Part shown: positions 7,103-16,474 of the stretch, piece after piece
How positions within the stretch are numbered: the first letter of the stretch is position 1
How the letters are laid out: every line of letters starts with the position of its first letter
Position numbers and translations under genes: made by a program
Notes under the pieces: generated by a model
Told to the model about the DNA's origin: nothing
Database searches by the model: none
Seen by the model: only the letters and a program-made list of their open reading frames with translations
NCBI RefSeq assembly: GCF_020463795.1
Contig: NZ_CP080025.1
Location: forward strand, 1,181,001 to 1,245,000
Source of the DNA: Echinicola marina
Lineage (GTDB): Bacteria > Bacteroidota > Bacteroidia > Cytophagales > Cyclobacteriaceae
Reading direction: 5' to 3'
DNA length: 64,000 nucleotides

Positions 7103-7633
7103 ATGAACAAAGAAAACTGTTTCCAAATCGGTTACATTGCGAAAGTTCATGGACTCCAAGGAGAAGTAACGGCAGTCCTTGATGTAGATTATCCTGAAGA
7201 TTACGAAGACATCGAACATGTCTTTTTGGATAAAAACAACAGATTGGCACCATACTTCTTAGAGCATTTTGTCTCTCAGCCAAACGGCAGAGTCTTAGCT
7301 AAATTTGAAGGCTACGACGACAAAAATGCTGCAGAAACCCTTGTGGGTTCTGTACTCTACCTTCCGCTCAAAGACCTACCAAAGCTTAATGATGATCAAT
7401 ATTATTATCACGAACTGGTAGGATTTGAAATAGAAGATGAGACCCGAGGAGTAATCGGAAATGTGCAAGTTATATATGACCTTCAAACCCAGTATTTGAT
7501 CGGGTTAGACTACCAAGGGAAAGAAGTACTGATTCCCATTCAGGATGATGTCATTCTCAAGGTAGACAAGGCAGCAAAAAAAGTTTTCTGCCGTTTGCCG
7601 GAAGGCTTACTTGAAATATATTTGGAGGATTAG
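7103..7633 (+). CDS. rimM: Ribosome maturation factor RimM
   Basis: RimM, which binds S19 and helps mature the 16S rRNA 3' domain. It has 176 residues, the usual length. The N-terminal RimM domain includes IGYIAKVHGLQGEVTA and the C-terminal PRC-barrel includes YYYHELVGFEI and VLIPIQDDVILKVD. It starts 14 bases after rpsP and ends three bases before trmD, the common operon order. Confidence 0.95.
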   Translation: MNKENCFQIGYIAKVHGLQGEVTAVLDVDYPEDYEDIEHVFLDKNNRLAPYFLEHFVSQPNGRVLAKFEGYDDKNAAETLVGSVLYLPLKDLPKLNDDQYYYHELVGFEIEDETRGVIGNVQVIYDLQTQYLIGLDYQGKEVLIPIQDDVILKVDKAAKKVFCRLPEGLLEIYLED

Positions 7634-7636
7634 TCC

Positions 7637-8326
7637 ATGCAGATCGATATTATCACAGTGGTCCCTGGGCTTTTAGAAGGTCCTTTTTCCCATTCTATCT
7701 TAAAAAGAGCGGAAGAAAAGGGACTGGCAAAAGTCAATGTCCACAACCTTAGGGATTATGCCACTGATAAACATAAACAGGTTGATGATTATGCTTTTGG
7801 CGGTGGTGCCGGAATGGTGATGATGGTAGAACCAGTGGCCAAGTGCATAGAAACACTCAAAAGCCAAACAGACTACGATGAAATCATCTATATGACCCCT
7901 GACGGTGAAACACTTGATCAGCAAATGGCCAACTCCCTATCCTTGAAAGGAAACCTTTTGATCCTCTGCGGTCATTATAAGGGGGTGGATGAAAGGATCA
8001 GACAAAAATACATCACCAAAGAAATTAGTGTTGGAGATTTTGTCCTTTCAGGAGGAGAACTAGCTGCTGCAATAGTAGCAGATGCTGTGATCCGCCTGAT
8101 CCCTGGAGTACTCAATGATGAGACCTCTGCCCTTTCAGATTCATTTCAGGATGGACTGCTAGCCCCACCGATCTACACCAGACCAGCAGAATATGATGGT
8201 ATGAAAGTACCTGAGATTCTTCTCTCTGGACATAATGAAAAGATCGCTAACTGGAGGTTTGAAGAATCGGTTCGCCGTACTAAAGAAAGAAGGCCTGACT
8301 TACTGAAAGGTACAGACTTCGAATAA
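7637..8326 (+). CDS. trmD: tRNA (guanine-N1)-methyltransferase TrmD
   Basis: TrmD makes m1G37 in tRNAs using SAM through a trefoil-knot SPOUT domain. The 229-residue protein shows the N-terminal [15 protein letters not shown], the glycine-rich [16 protein letters not shown] loop, the knot [14 protein letters not shown] and the [13 protein letters not shown] segment with the catalytic Asp, then [14 protein letters not shown]. Full length. Third gene of the rpsP operon. Confidence 0.97.
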   Translation: MQIDIITVVPGLLEGPFSHSILKRAEEKGLAKVNVHNLRDYATDKHKQVDDYAFGGGAGMVMMVEPVAKCIETLKSQTDYDEIIYMTPDGETLDQQMANSLSLKGNLLILCGHYKGVDERIRQKYITKEISVGDFVLSGGELAAAIVADAVIRLIPGVLNDETSALSDSFQDGLLAPPIYTRPAEYDGMKVPEILLSGHNEKIANWRFEESVRRTKERRPDLLKGTDFE

Positions 8327-8355
8327 GGCGATTAACGTAAATAATTGATAATTAA

Positions 8356-8385
8356 TTGAATAAAAAAGATAATTGCATACCTTTG
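8356..8385 (+). promoter_or_regulatory. Promoter of rplS
   Basis: TTG at 8356-8358 and TACCTTTG at 8378-8385, spacer 19 bases, fit the Bacteroidetes promoter pattern. It gives rplS its own transcription start about 30 bases before its ATG, separate from the trmD operon. Confidence 0.7.
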
Positions 8386-8422
8386 CAATTCGAATTTGCG
8401 ATAAGCACATAAATATAAAGAT

Positions 8423-8788
8423 ATGAGCGAACTACTTAAAATTGTAGAAGAGGAATACAAAGACGTAAGAGCTAAGTTCCCTTCTTTCAAGGCAGGAGAT
8501 ACGATCAACGTTCACGTTAGAATTAAAGAGGGTAACAAAGAGCGTATCCAGCAGTTCCAAGGTACCGTAATTCAGAGAAAGAATGTAAACTCCAACGGTG
8601 AAACTTTCACTGTAAGAAAAATCTCTAGCGGTATCGGTGTTGAAAGAATCTTCCCTATCCTAGGTCCAAGCATCGAAAAAATCGAACTATTGAGATCTGG
8701 TAAAGTAAGAAGAGCTAGACTTTACTACCTAAGAGGTCGTCAAGGAAAGGCTGCAAGAGTAAAAGAAAAAATCCACGTGAAGAAATAA
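8423..8788 (+). CDS. rplS: 50S ribosomal protein L19
   Basis: Ribosomal protein L19, at the 30S-50S interface. The 121 residues carry the family signatures [46 protein letters not shown] and [20 protein letters not shown]. Follows trmD after 96 bases, with its own promoter and a strong terminator. Confidence 0.98.
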   Translation: MSELLKIVEEEYKDVRAKFPSFKAGDTINVHVRIKEGNKERIQQFQGTVIQRKNVNSNGETFTVRKISSGIGVERIFPILGPSIEKIELLRSGKVRRARLYYLRGRQGKAARVKEKIHVKK

Positions 8789-8805
8789 TCCTTCATTTGA
8801 ATAAC

Positions 8806-8833
8806 AAAAGGGATCCATACAGGGATCCCTTTT
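8806..8833 (+). terminator. rplS terminator
   Basis: AAAAGGGATCC at 8806-8816 pairs with GGATCCCTTTT at 8823-8833 over a six-base loop, followed by more T. It ends the rplS transcript and, read the other way, could serve the convergent gene that stops at 8838. Confidence 0.85.
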
Positions 8834-8837
8834 TGTT

Positions 8838-9410
8838 TTAACGCTCACTTTTAGACTCTCCGCTCAATTCAAACTCCCTAAGCACCGTCCAGCGGTAATC
8901 CTTCTTTTTAAGCAGTGCGACCTTCTTGACCTGCATTTCTCCATAAAAACCTTTCTCTTTAATCCACCCCCAACATTCATCAAAAAACCTGTCCTTTAGA
9001 TCACTATACACCAAAGTCATATGCGGTGTATAAGCCTTATCACTCAATTCTTCATTCAATTTTAAATCCCTCCTGCAAAACCGCTTAAGTTCTTCCTGCA
9101 AAACAGGCAATTCAGGCCCATGACTCACCCTGGCATACATGATCCTCCTCCCAAACCTACCTATGCCCTTAAATACAATTGGAAATGACTGATAGCCGCT
9201 AAAAAAGCCAGAAAGCAGCATCGACAACTTCTCCTCTTTTCGCTCATTCCAAACAAAAGGCATTTTCAAAGTCACATGGGCTGGAGACTTTAAGGCATGT
9301 TTGGCATTATACATTTCCTTGACCTTTTCTTTAATCTGTACCGCCTCTTCCTGAATCCCTTCATCAGGAACTAGGGCAAGGAAATATTTCTGCATTGATT
9401 TAGCCATCAC
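8838..9410 (-). CDS. 2H phosphoesterase, 2'-5' RNA ligase family
   Basis: A 190-residue member of the 2H phosphoesterase superfamily (LigT/ThpR-like), which acts on 2',3'-cyclic phosphates or 2'-5' bonds. Both catalytic H-x-T motifs are present: HVTL at residues 45-48 and HMTL at 130-133, about 85 residues apart as in the family. The actual substrate is not predictable. A second ATG five codons in (MQKYFLALVP) is an equally good start. Convergent with rplS. Confidence 0.8.
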   Translation of the reverse strand: MMAKSMQKYFLALVPDEGIQEEAVQIKEKVKEMYNAKHALKSPAHVTLKMPFVWNERKEEKLSMLLSGFFSGYQSFPIVFKGIGRFGRRIMYARVSHGPELPVLQEELKRFCRRDLKLNEELSDKAYTPHMTLVYSDLKDRFFDECWGWIKEKGFYGEMQVKKVALLKKKDYRWTVLREFELSGESKSER

Positions 9411-9582
9411 ATAAGCAATTTATTAGTGTTCATATTGGCAACTACACCTAATCAATGATTAAAATCATCTTTCAAATTTAACATTTAATCCGCTCAGAAT
9501 ATTAATCCTTACAATTATCCCCAATTGCTTTCTAAGCTGAATTCTATCTATTAAATTGTTACAAATCCATTAATCCTTACTC

Positions 9583-10497
9583 ATGGAAAAACGAAATACC
9601 GCTTTAATAGGCTTGGATCTTACCCAGATGGACCAAGTTATACTTGAAAACACCCATAAAGTCATTCAACTTTTAAATCTGGAAAAAATCTATTTTATGC
9701 ATATAGCGGAAGACTTAGCACTTCCCGAAGATATCGCTAGCACTTATCCTAATTTATTGGCTCCAATCGATGAGAGCATAGAGAAAGAGATCCTGAACAA
9801 AGTCAAATCCTTAAATTTACCTACTGAGGTAAAAATAGAAGTGACCGCAGAAGAAGGCCATCCCATAGAAAAATTACTGAGGTGGTCCAAAATCAAAAAT
9901 ATTGATTATATCATAATGGGTCGCAAAAAGGAACTCAAGGGAAGTGGAGCATTACCCAAAAGAATAGCGCAAAAGGCCCCTAATTCCGTACTATTCCTTA
10001 CCGAAGACATGTCAGACAATGAATTCAAAAAGTTCATCGTTCCCATTGATTTCTCGAAGCATACCGAGGTAGTACTTGAGAAGGTGGAAAAATTCATCAA
10101 ATCAAATAACAATGCCGCAATCCAGTACTTGCACGTTTATGAAGTGCCCATTGGCTATCACAAAACTGGTAAGACATATGAGGAATTTGCCGAGATAATG
10201 CTCAAAAATGCCCAAAAGGAATTTAATGCAATGGTGGAAAAACATAAAATAGAAAAGCATCCATGCGATTTTATTTTAAAAGGGAATCAGTCCAGTGCTG
10301 ACCATATTATGGACGCTGCATTAAGGCATGAAGCAGACATGGTGGTAATTGGCAGTAGAGGGAGAAGTGACTCGGCTGCAATTTTACTCGGCAGTGTAAC
10401 GGAAAAACTGGTCCATATCAATTATAAGATCCCCATGCTGGTAATCAAAAAGAAAGGTGAAAACATGAGCTTTATCGAGGCACTACTGAATATCTAA
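9583..10497 (+). CDS. Universal stress protein, tandem UspA domains
   Basis: A 304-residue cytoplasmic protein with two UspA-like domains, about 1-145 and 147-295. The second holds the ATP-binding-type motif VVIGSRGRSDSAAILLGSVT; the first has a degenerate version, IIMGRKKELKGSGALPKRIA. Such proteins respond to stress by unclear means. The gene stands alone; its stop overlaps that of the converging methyltransferase within the four bases 10494-10497. Confidence 0.88.
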   Translation: MEKRNTALIGLDLTQMDQVILENTHKVIQLLNLEKIYFMHIAEDLALPEDIASTYPNLLAPIDESIEKEILNKVKSLNLPTEVKIEVTAEEGHPIEKLLRWSKIKNIDYIIMGRKKELKGSGALPKRIAQKAPNSVLFLTEDMSDNEFKKFIVPIDFSKHTEVVLEKVEKFIKSNNNAAIQYLHVYEVPIGYHKTGKTYEEFAEIMLKNAQKEFNAMVEKHKIEKHPCDFILKGNQSSADHIMDAALRHEADMVVIGSRGRSDSAAILLGSVTEKLVHINYKIPMLVIKKKGENMSFIEALLNI

Positions 10498-11425
10498 GCC
10501 TTTACAAAATAAAAACAGGCCTGATCTCCTTGTCCCTCTTTGTTTAACTGGAGGGATATTTTTTTATACTCATCCAATTGCCCTTTTGAAAAAAGTTTAT
10601 CCAATTTAGCCTTATGATACGAAATACCCTTTTTACTTAATTCACTACCCCAAAATTGAAAAGGAGTACTATCAAATACAGTTTTTCTCAAAATAAATCC
10701 AGCGCTTTCTGCCAGATCCCTTACTGATGATTCACTATGGAGATAAATATGTCTTGGCGCATCCAATTGAACCCAATCTGCACCAAACTTTCTCCAAGCC
10801 TCCTTATCGGCCAAAGGAATTCTTATTAGCAGTTGACCTCCTGAATTCAACAATTCAAAAGCCTTATCAAGCACCTTCTCAGGATCCTCCATATGTTCAA
10901 AGGAATGATGCATCATAAGACAATCAAACTTTTCATCGATATCGAAAATTGATTTTTTCAGTAATCTTAATTGGCTATTTATCCGCTTACTGTTTGCAAT
11001 AAATGGATCAATTCCTATTAAGGAAGTGTACCCTGACATAGACCATTCATATAACAGTTGTCCATTACCACAACCAATATCTCCAATTTTACTATTAAAA
11101 GGAAGATTAAGCTCTTCAAGCCAATCTCCATAATGATAATGTTTAAGAAAGTTTAGTTTTGTCCATTTAAACAATGTTCCCCTAATGGTCTTAAAATCTT
11201 CTTAATGCTATTCGAATAGTTAATTTCACCCAATGAATAATAATTATCAGGATAATATCTAGCTAAATCTTCTGGAATAGTAACAATCTGAATTGATTTA
11301 CACCTACCACATTCTACGTAATCAAAAATTTCCTGACAGCCAAACATCATCTCCTTCACAGGAAATATTGTATTGCCATCCTTATTTCCACAAAGCCTGC
11401 AGGTAGCCTCTTTAACTTCTGCCAT
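10494..11425 (-). pseudogene. SAM methyltransferase split by a frameshift
   Basis: Two overlapping frames make one class I SAM-dependent methyltransferase. The N-terminal part (start ATG 11423-11425) has a zinc-knuckle-like pattern, CRLCG then CGRCKS, and the FPVKEMMFG segment common in polysaccharide-cluster methyltransferases. The C-terminal part, listed by its frame from a TTG at 11174, holds the SAM motif IGDIGCGNG and an HSFEHMEDPE motif IV region. The frames join if one A is added in the TTTTAAGACC run near 11191-11196. It starts two bases after the priming sugar transferase stop. Real inactivation and a sequencing slip are both possible. Confidence 0.75.
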
Positions 11426-11426
11426 A

Positions 11427-12797
11427 CTAATAGACATCCTCTCTGTTAAAGCCAAGCTCACGAATAGTCTTAAAAACGATTTCAAGGTCCATCCAAAGTG
11501 TCCAATTTTGGATATAAAAATAATCCAGACGAACCCTCGATCTAATTTGGTATGGCTTAATAATTTCTCCTCTATACCCTTTTACTTGCGCAAGACCTGT
11601 TATCCCCGGCTTTATCTTATGACGGGCATTATACTTTTCTATTTGAGTACGGAAATTTTCATTCATTGGAACAGTATGTGGCCTTGGACCTACTATCGAC
11701 ATATCGCCAATAAGCACATTCAGGAATTGGGGCATTTCGTCCAATGATGAACTTCTTAAGAAAGTGCCTATTCGAGTAATCCTTGGGTCATTCTTAACAG
11801 CCTGATGAGTATCTGCATAATCATTAGGGGTCATCGACCTAAATTTCAAACATTTAAAAACCCTATTATTCTCCCCATTTCTTTTCTGTATAAAGAAGAT
11901 GGGACCTTTAGACTCCAGTTTTATCAACAAACCTACTAAAGGAATCATCCAACTAAGGATAAAAACGGTTACAAATAATGAAAAAAGAATATCAAAAGCT
12001 CTTTTGCTTACCCTATTCAAGGCACTGTCCAACGGTATAGCATTGATATTGATGACAAAAAAATCACCATACTTGGAAAAAGAGAGTTTCTTTTCCAACT
12101 GTAGATTCCCCCCAGGAATTACCTTGACCTTTATATAATGTTCATCAGCATAGTTGATGATCTTTTTCATAGTGGACATCTCTAGTTTTTCATTGATATA
12201 AATCAAATCCAAATCCATTTCTTTTACATCCCTGAAAAAATCAGCCAAGCTACCCCTAGTTTCCATACAAGAGCTTATATCGTCATAATAGCCCAGAAAA
12301 TTGATACCAAAATCTTTTCTATGCTGAAATACTTTCGCCAGTTTGTAACTTGTACCTCCCTTTCCTATAATCACCGCATTTCTATAGTTCCCACCCCTGG
12401 AACGATACTGCTTAAGTACTATATGAACTGAAACCCTGTAAACACTCAAAAGAGACAGCATTGCACCTGCATTAACAAGCAGAAACAGCCTGCTCAAATG
12501 ATAAGCCTGAAAAGCAATCCATAACACGGAAATTATCGAAAAAAACCACAATAAAGAGCCAAATAATTTCTGTAATGTAAAAATATAATCTGTGGTCCTC
12601 CCTACTTTATAGTCTTTTCTATATATAATCAATAACAACCAAATCAATATATAAACACCATAAAGTCCGGTATTCATATTATCTACAAAAACGTAACTTG
12701 AAACGACCAAGTGAGTCAATATCAATGATAACACCACCACTAATCCATCACCCAAAACAAATAACCAAGGGAAATATTTGTAAAACCGTCTTGCCAT
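11427..12797 (-). CDS. Undecaprenyl-phosphate sugar phosphotransferase
   Basis: A 456-residue polyisoprenyl-phosphate hexose-1-phosphate transferase of the WcaJ/WbaP type, which primes exopolysaccharide repeat-unit synthesis on the inner membrane. The N-terminal 120 residues hold four membrane segments; a CoA-binding-like Rossmann section follows (AVIIGKGGTSYKLAKVF). The C-terminal catalytic domain starts at KRAFDILFSLF, has one more membrane helix, and shows FIQKRNGENNRVFKCLKFRSM-type and SSLDEMPQFLNVLIGDMS then VGPRP motifs. Full length. The linked methyltransferase follows; the main locus lies 5 kb away at 17.7-35.7 kb. Confidence 0.92.
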   Translation of the reverse strand: MARRFYKYFPWLFVLGDGLVVVLSLILTHLVVSSYVFVDNMNTGLYGVYILIWLLLIIYRKDYKVGRTTDYIFTLQKLFGSLLWFFSIISVLWIAFQAYHLSRLFLLVNAGAMLSLLSVYRVSVHIVLKQYRSRGGNYRNAVIIGKGGTSYKLAKVFQHRKDFGINFLGYYDDISSCMETRGSLADFFRDVKEMDLDLIYINEKLEMSTMKKIINYADEHYIKVKVIPGGNLQLEKKLSFSKYGDFFVININAIPLDSALNRVSKRAFDILFSLFVTVFILSWMIPLVGLLIKLESKGPIFFIQKRNGENNRVFKCLKFRSMTPNDYADTHQAVKNDPRITRIGTFLRSSSLDEMPQFLNVLIGDMSIVGPRPHTVPMNENFRTQIEKYNARHKIKPGITGLAQVKGYRGEIIKPYQIRSRVRLDYFYIQNWTLWMDLEIVFKTIRELGFNREDVY

Positions 12798-13003
12798 AAA
12801 AATTTTTCCTACTTATAAATTCCGCAAGGCTAAAGCAATTTAAATACCATTTCTTCTCGTTGTAAAAAATTGCCTATGCTCTTTATTGATCAAATAGTCT
12901 TATTTTTCATTAAAGTCTTGTAAAATTATAAAAAAATCTTTTTTAATCAGCATTAAATATCTGTTAAAATAATTTTACATTGTCAGCTTAACATCCCACA
13001 AAC

Positions 13004-13675
13004 ATGATAACCAAAATAAAATCCTTACTTGCATCCTCAAATCACCCTGAATCCTTAGGAATGAAATTTCGTAAAGCAAGGTTTGAATTATTTAATCAGC
13101 TTTTTTGGGACACTTTTAAGAATTACGAGAAAATAAAAATATTGGATTTAGGAGGCACAGAAAACTTTTGGAAAGACCAAAAAATCCTCCAATCGGGAAA
13201 TGTTGATGTCATTATCCTCAATTTGTCCAAGGAACCCGTTTCGACTCCCCATATCCAAAGCATGGCTGGTGATGCGACCAACTTGTCTGAATTTGAAGAT
13301 AATTCTATCGATTTGGTCTTTTCTAACTCTGTAATAGAACATCTTTATACTTGGGACAACCAAGTTTTAATGGCCAAAGAAATAAGACGAGTTGGAAAGA
13401 AACATTTTGTGCAAACACCCAATAAGTATTTCTTTTTGGAACCTCATTATGCCCTCCCTTATTTTCAATTCTACCCAAAATCCTTGGGCTTTGTCATTCT
13501 CACCAAAACCAAATTAAGTCGCTTTAAAAAGTGGGACTCAAAACAAGCACAACAATACATAGATGAAATCAGACTAATTTCTGAAAATGAGATGAGACAA
13601 TTGTTTCCTACCAGTACTATTCATCACGAAAAGTTCATTGGACTAAATAAATCCTTTTACGCCCATAATCTATAA
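13004..13675 (+). CDS. Class I SAM methyltransferase
   Basis: A 223-residue Rossmann methyltransferase. Motif I is degenerate, ILDLGGTENFW in place of D-x-G-x-G-x-G; DATNLSEFEDNSIDLVFSNSVIEHL provides the motif II-IV region with the acidic residue and the E-H after strand 4. The C-terminus is rich in aromatic residues. Divergent from the priming transferase and 206 bases from it, so a polysaccharide link is possible but not shown. Substrate unknown. Confidence 0.75.
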   Translation: MITKIKSLLASSNHPESLGMKFRKARFELFNQLFWDTFKNYEKIKILDLGGTENFWKDQKILQSGNVDVIILNLSKEPVSTPHIQSMAGDATNLSEFEDNSIDLVFSNSVIEHLYTWDNQVLMAKEIRRVGKKHFVQTPNKYFFLEPHYALPYFQFYPKSLGFVILTKTKLSRFKKWDSKQAQQYIDEIRLISENEMRQLFPTSTIHHEKFIGLNKSFYAHNL

Positions 13676-13785
13676 ATCCCCTTTCAGCTAAAGCCTTATA
13701 AATCTGAAGTCTTTTTTAATTAACCACTCAACAAAAAAGGGGGAAGTTTTCAGTAAAATAAGAACGAATTCTGATCTTTTTCCGT

Positions 13786-13793
13786 TAATTTTG
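13786..13793 (+). promoter_or_regulatory. Candidate feoA promoter -7 element
   Basis: TAATTTTG fits TAnnTTTG. No clear TTG is seen 19-21 bases upstream, so a regulated or weak promoter is possible. It lies 33 bases before the feoA ATG. Confidence 0.45.
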
Positions 13794-13800
13794 CAACAAT

Positions 13801-13815
13801 TTAGATTTAATCTAA
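13801..13815. promoter_or_regulatory. Palindromic candidate operator before feoA
   Basis: TTAGATT-T-AATCTAA is a perfect odd-length palindrome. It begins seven bases after the -7 element, at or just past the expected transcription start, and 11 bases before the feoA start codon. Its form resembles DtxR/MntR-type iron-box half sites (TTAG...CTAA), and its position suits repression of ferrous iron uptake. The regulator is inferred, not identified. Confidence 0.5.
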
Positions 13816-13825
13816 TTTCATCAAT

Positions 13826-14053
13826 ATGAGTACGGCGGATAAAATAGAGCAAGGAAAAATGGCTGTGATCGATAGTATCACCCCTAGTGAATTGACCTTA
13901 CATTTAATGGAAATGGGGTTTTTACCAGGAAAACGTATTTCCCTTTTACAAAAAGCACCTCTTAAGGACCCTTTGGCTTTCAAATTGGAAAACACAGTCA
14001 TTGCCCTTAGAAAATCCGAGGCAAGCCTTATCAATGTGAAATTAGAAAATTGA
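13826..14053 (+). CDS. feoA: Ferrous iron transport protein A
   Basis: FeoA, a 75-residue SH3-like cytoplasmic partner of the FeoB transporter. Recognisable segments are TPSELTLHLMEMGFLPGKRISLLQKAP and the end VIALRKSEASLINV. It is six bases upstream of feoB, the normal operon order. Confidence 0.9.
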   Translation: MSTADKIEQGKMAVIDSITPSELTLHLMEMGFLPGKRISLLQKAPLKDPLAFKLENTVIALRKSEASLINVKLEN

Positions 14054-14059
14054 TCTTTT

Positions 14060-16201
14060 ATGCCTGAAGTACTAACACCCGCCCCCTCTACCCAGCAATC
14101 GACCTTTACGGTTGCACTTATAGGAAACCCAAATGTGGGCAAGACCACCATTTTCAATAGGCTAACCGGACTACGTCAAAAAGTCGGCAATTACCCTGGT
14201 GTGACCGTAGACAAGCGATTTGCTCATATAAAACTTGGTCAAAGAGAGGCCACCATTTTGGATCTCCCAGGAACTTACAGCATTTATCCCAATTCAGAGG
14301 ATGAAGTAATTGTCCATAGGGTCTTGAATGGCTTGGATAAAGAGAACAAACCTGACTTTGTCCTGGCAGTAGTGGACATGTCCAGTATGGAAAGAGGGCT
14401 CTTCTTGGTTACCCAAATCATGGATCTCGGCCTGCCTATGGCGGTCGTTCTCAACATGGAAGATGCGGCAGAGGAACAAGGTATAAAAGTGAAAACACAT
14501 GCCCTTTATCAGGCTTTAGGAGTTCCTATCATCCAGTCAAATGCCAGAAGCAATAAGGGGATCAAGGGTATTTCTGACTTGATTGAACAAAAGATGTTTG
14601 AAAAACCCAGCCCTTTTTTAAACATCCAAGAGCTATTACCAAAAGAGCTTTCTTTAGCTATTCAAGAGAAATTCCAACTGGACAACACTTACCAAGCCTA
14701 TCAGCTGATTCGTTTCCATGAAAATGAACCACTCTTGGATGAAACACAGAGAGAATGGTTGACAAACCAATTAGAGTTATCTGGATTTGATATCAAAAAG
14801 ACTCAGCTAGAAGAAACCCAGCAGCGCTACAAAGGTATTCAGTCCATTCTGGAAACCGCTTTGCAGAAAACTGACTTGGGAAGAAAACGATTAACAGATA
14901 AACTTGACAGTATATTCCTACACAAAATAGGAGGTTACGCCATTTTTACAGGAATCCTATTAGTCATATTTCAAGCAGTATTTGCCTGGTCAGCAGTCCC
15001 CATGGATTTGATTGATGGCTTTTTTGCTTCACTCAGCGCTGCCGTTGCCAAACTTCTTCCTGCCGGGGTATTGACCGACCTGATTACGGAAGGAATTATT
15101 CCAGGAATTGGTGGAGTGGTCATATTTATACCACAAATCGCACTGCTATTTGCCTTCTTGGGCATTTTAGAAGACACCGGATATATGTCCAGGGTAGTTT
15201 TTCTGATGGACAGGATCATGCGTCCTTTTGGTCTGAACGGAAAAAGCGTGGTGCCTTTGATATCTGGCATCGCCTGTGCCATCCCAGGAATCATGGCCAC
15301 CAGAAATATCGGCAACTGGAAAGATCGTCTGATTACCATTATGGTTACGCCATTGATGAGTTGCTCTGCAAGACTACCTGTTTATGTTATTCTGATAGGA
15401 ATTGCAGTGCCAGAATCATATATAGGCCCATTTAATATGCAGGCCCTTGCCTTATTGGGCATGTATTTATTGGGAATTGTGGCTGTACTCTTTACTTCAT
15501 GGATTCTAAAACTCATTCTGAACTTTAAAGAGAAAAGCTATTTAATGGTAGAAATGCCTTTATATAGACTGCCAAGATGGAAGGATGTGCTGATTACAAT
15601 GTATTCCAAATCCAAGACTTTTGTCTTTGCCGCCGGAAAAGTTATTTTGACCATTTCGGTCATACTTTGGGTACTTGCCTCCTATGGCCCCTCTAGTGCA
15701 CGGGAAGAAGCCATTGCAAATATTGAGGTACCTGCAAACACTGCTCCCCAAGAAGTTCAAGATGATTACCAAAGTCAATTGGCATCGGCAGAATTGGAAT
15801 CCTCGTATATAGGAATAATGGGCAAGTTCATAGAACCTACCATTAAACCATTGGGTTATGATTGGAAAATTGGAATAGCCCTAATCACTTCATTTGCAGC
15901 AAGAGAGGTATTTGTCTCTACCATTGCCACCCTATATAGCGTAGGAACTGATGTGGAAGATGAATTGACCATACAGCAAAAATTGGAATCAGAAGTCAAT
16001 CCTCAAACGGGTGAGAAAGTATTTAACTTGGCCACTGCCTTTTCCCTTATCGTATTCTATGCCTTTGCCATGCAATGTATGAGTACCTTGGCAGTAGTTT
16101 ATAGAGAAACAAAAGGCTGGAAATGGCCTATTATCCAGACAGTTTATATGACTGCACTGGCTTATGTATCTGCTTGGGCTGTTTACCAATTTCTGAGTTG
16201 A
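14060..16201 (+). CDS. feoB: Ferrous iron transporter B
   Basis: FeoB, the inner-membrane Fe(II) transporter with an N-terminal GTPase domain. The 713 residues include G1 GNPNVGKTTIFN (about 21-32), G3 DLPGTYSIYP, and NMED in the G4 position. The Gate-containing membrane half has SGIACAIPGIMATR and TPLMSCSARLPVY, both with the conserved Cys residues of the family, and ITSFAAREVFVSTIATLY near the end. About eight to ten membrane segments. Between feoA and a small Cys-rich partner on one transcript. Confidence 0.97.
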   Translation: MPEVLTPAPSTQQSTFTVALIGNPNVGKTTIFNRLTGLRQKVGNYPGVTVDKRFAHIKLGQREATILDLPGTYSIYPNSEDEVIVHRVLNGLDKENKPDFVLAVVDMSSMERGLFLVTQIMDLGLPMAVVLNMEDAAEEQGIKVKTHALYQALGVPIIQSNARSNKGIKGISDLIEQKMFEKPSPFLNIQELLPKELSLAIQEKFQLDNTYQAYQLIRFHENEPLLDETQREWLTNQLELSGFDIKKTQLEETQQRYKGIQSILETALQKTDLGRKRLTDKLDSIFLHKIGGYAIFTGILLVIFQAVFAWSAVPMDLIDGFFASLSAAVAKLLPAGVLTDLITEGIIPGIGGVVIFIPQIALLFAFLGILEDTGYMSRVVFLMDRIMRPFGLNGKSVVPLISGIACAIPGIMATRNIGNWKDRLITIMVTPLMSCSARLPVYVILIGIAVPESYIGPFNMQALALLGMYLLGIVAVLFTSWILKLILNFKEKSYLMVEMPLYRLPRWKDVLITMYSKSKTFVFAAGKVILTISVILWVLASYGPSSAREEAIANIEVPANTAPQEVQDDYQSQLASAELESSYIGIMGKFIEPTIKPLGYDWKIGIALITSFAAREVFVSTIATLYSVGTDVEDELTIQQKLESEVNPQTGEKVFNLATAFSLIVFYAFAMQCMSTLAVVYRETKGWKWPIIQTVYMTALAYVSAWAVYQFLS

Positions 16202-16277
16202 TCATAAAGAAAAAGTTGTGGATTAATAAATTTCTGGCTTTAGGCAATTAGCCTTCAGCCGTAAACAGCAGAAAAAA

Positions 16278-16421
16278 ATGTGGCAGGAAATTATCGTATT
16301 TGCATTGTTTATTGGTATCATTGGCTGGAAAATTTATCAATATGCCATACCAAAAAAATCTAATGCCTTAGACTGTGGCTGTGGGAAATGTGATGTAATC
16401 AAGGGAGAGTTAAAGAGTTAG
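16278..16421 (+). CDS. FeoB-associated Cys-rich membrane protein
   Basis: A 47-codon gene. The product has one N-terminal membrane helix (MWQEIIVFALFIGIIGWKIY) followed by a short cytoplasmic tail with the cluster CGCGKC. This matches the family of FeoB-associated Cys-rich membrane proteins that act in place of FeoC in many Bacteroidetes; the cysteines may bind iron or an Fe-S cluster. It is 76 bases after feoB, so the operon is feoA-feoB-this gene. Confidence 0.85.
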   Translation: MWQEIIVFALFIGIIGWKIYQYAIPKKSNALDCGCGKCDVIKGELKS

Positions 16422-16474
16422 AAGAAACTTCTCTCCTTGATTTTCTATTAATTAAGAAGCCATTTACTATCACA

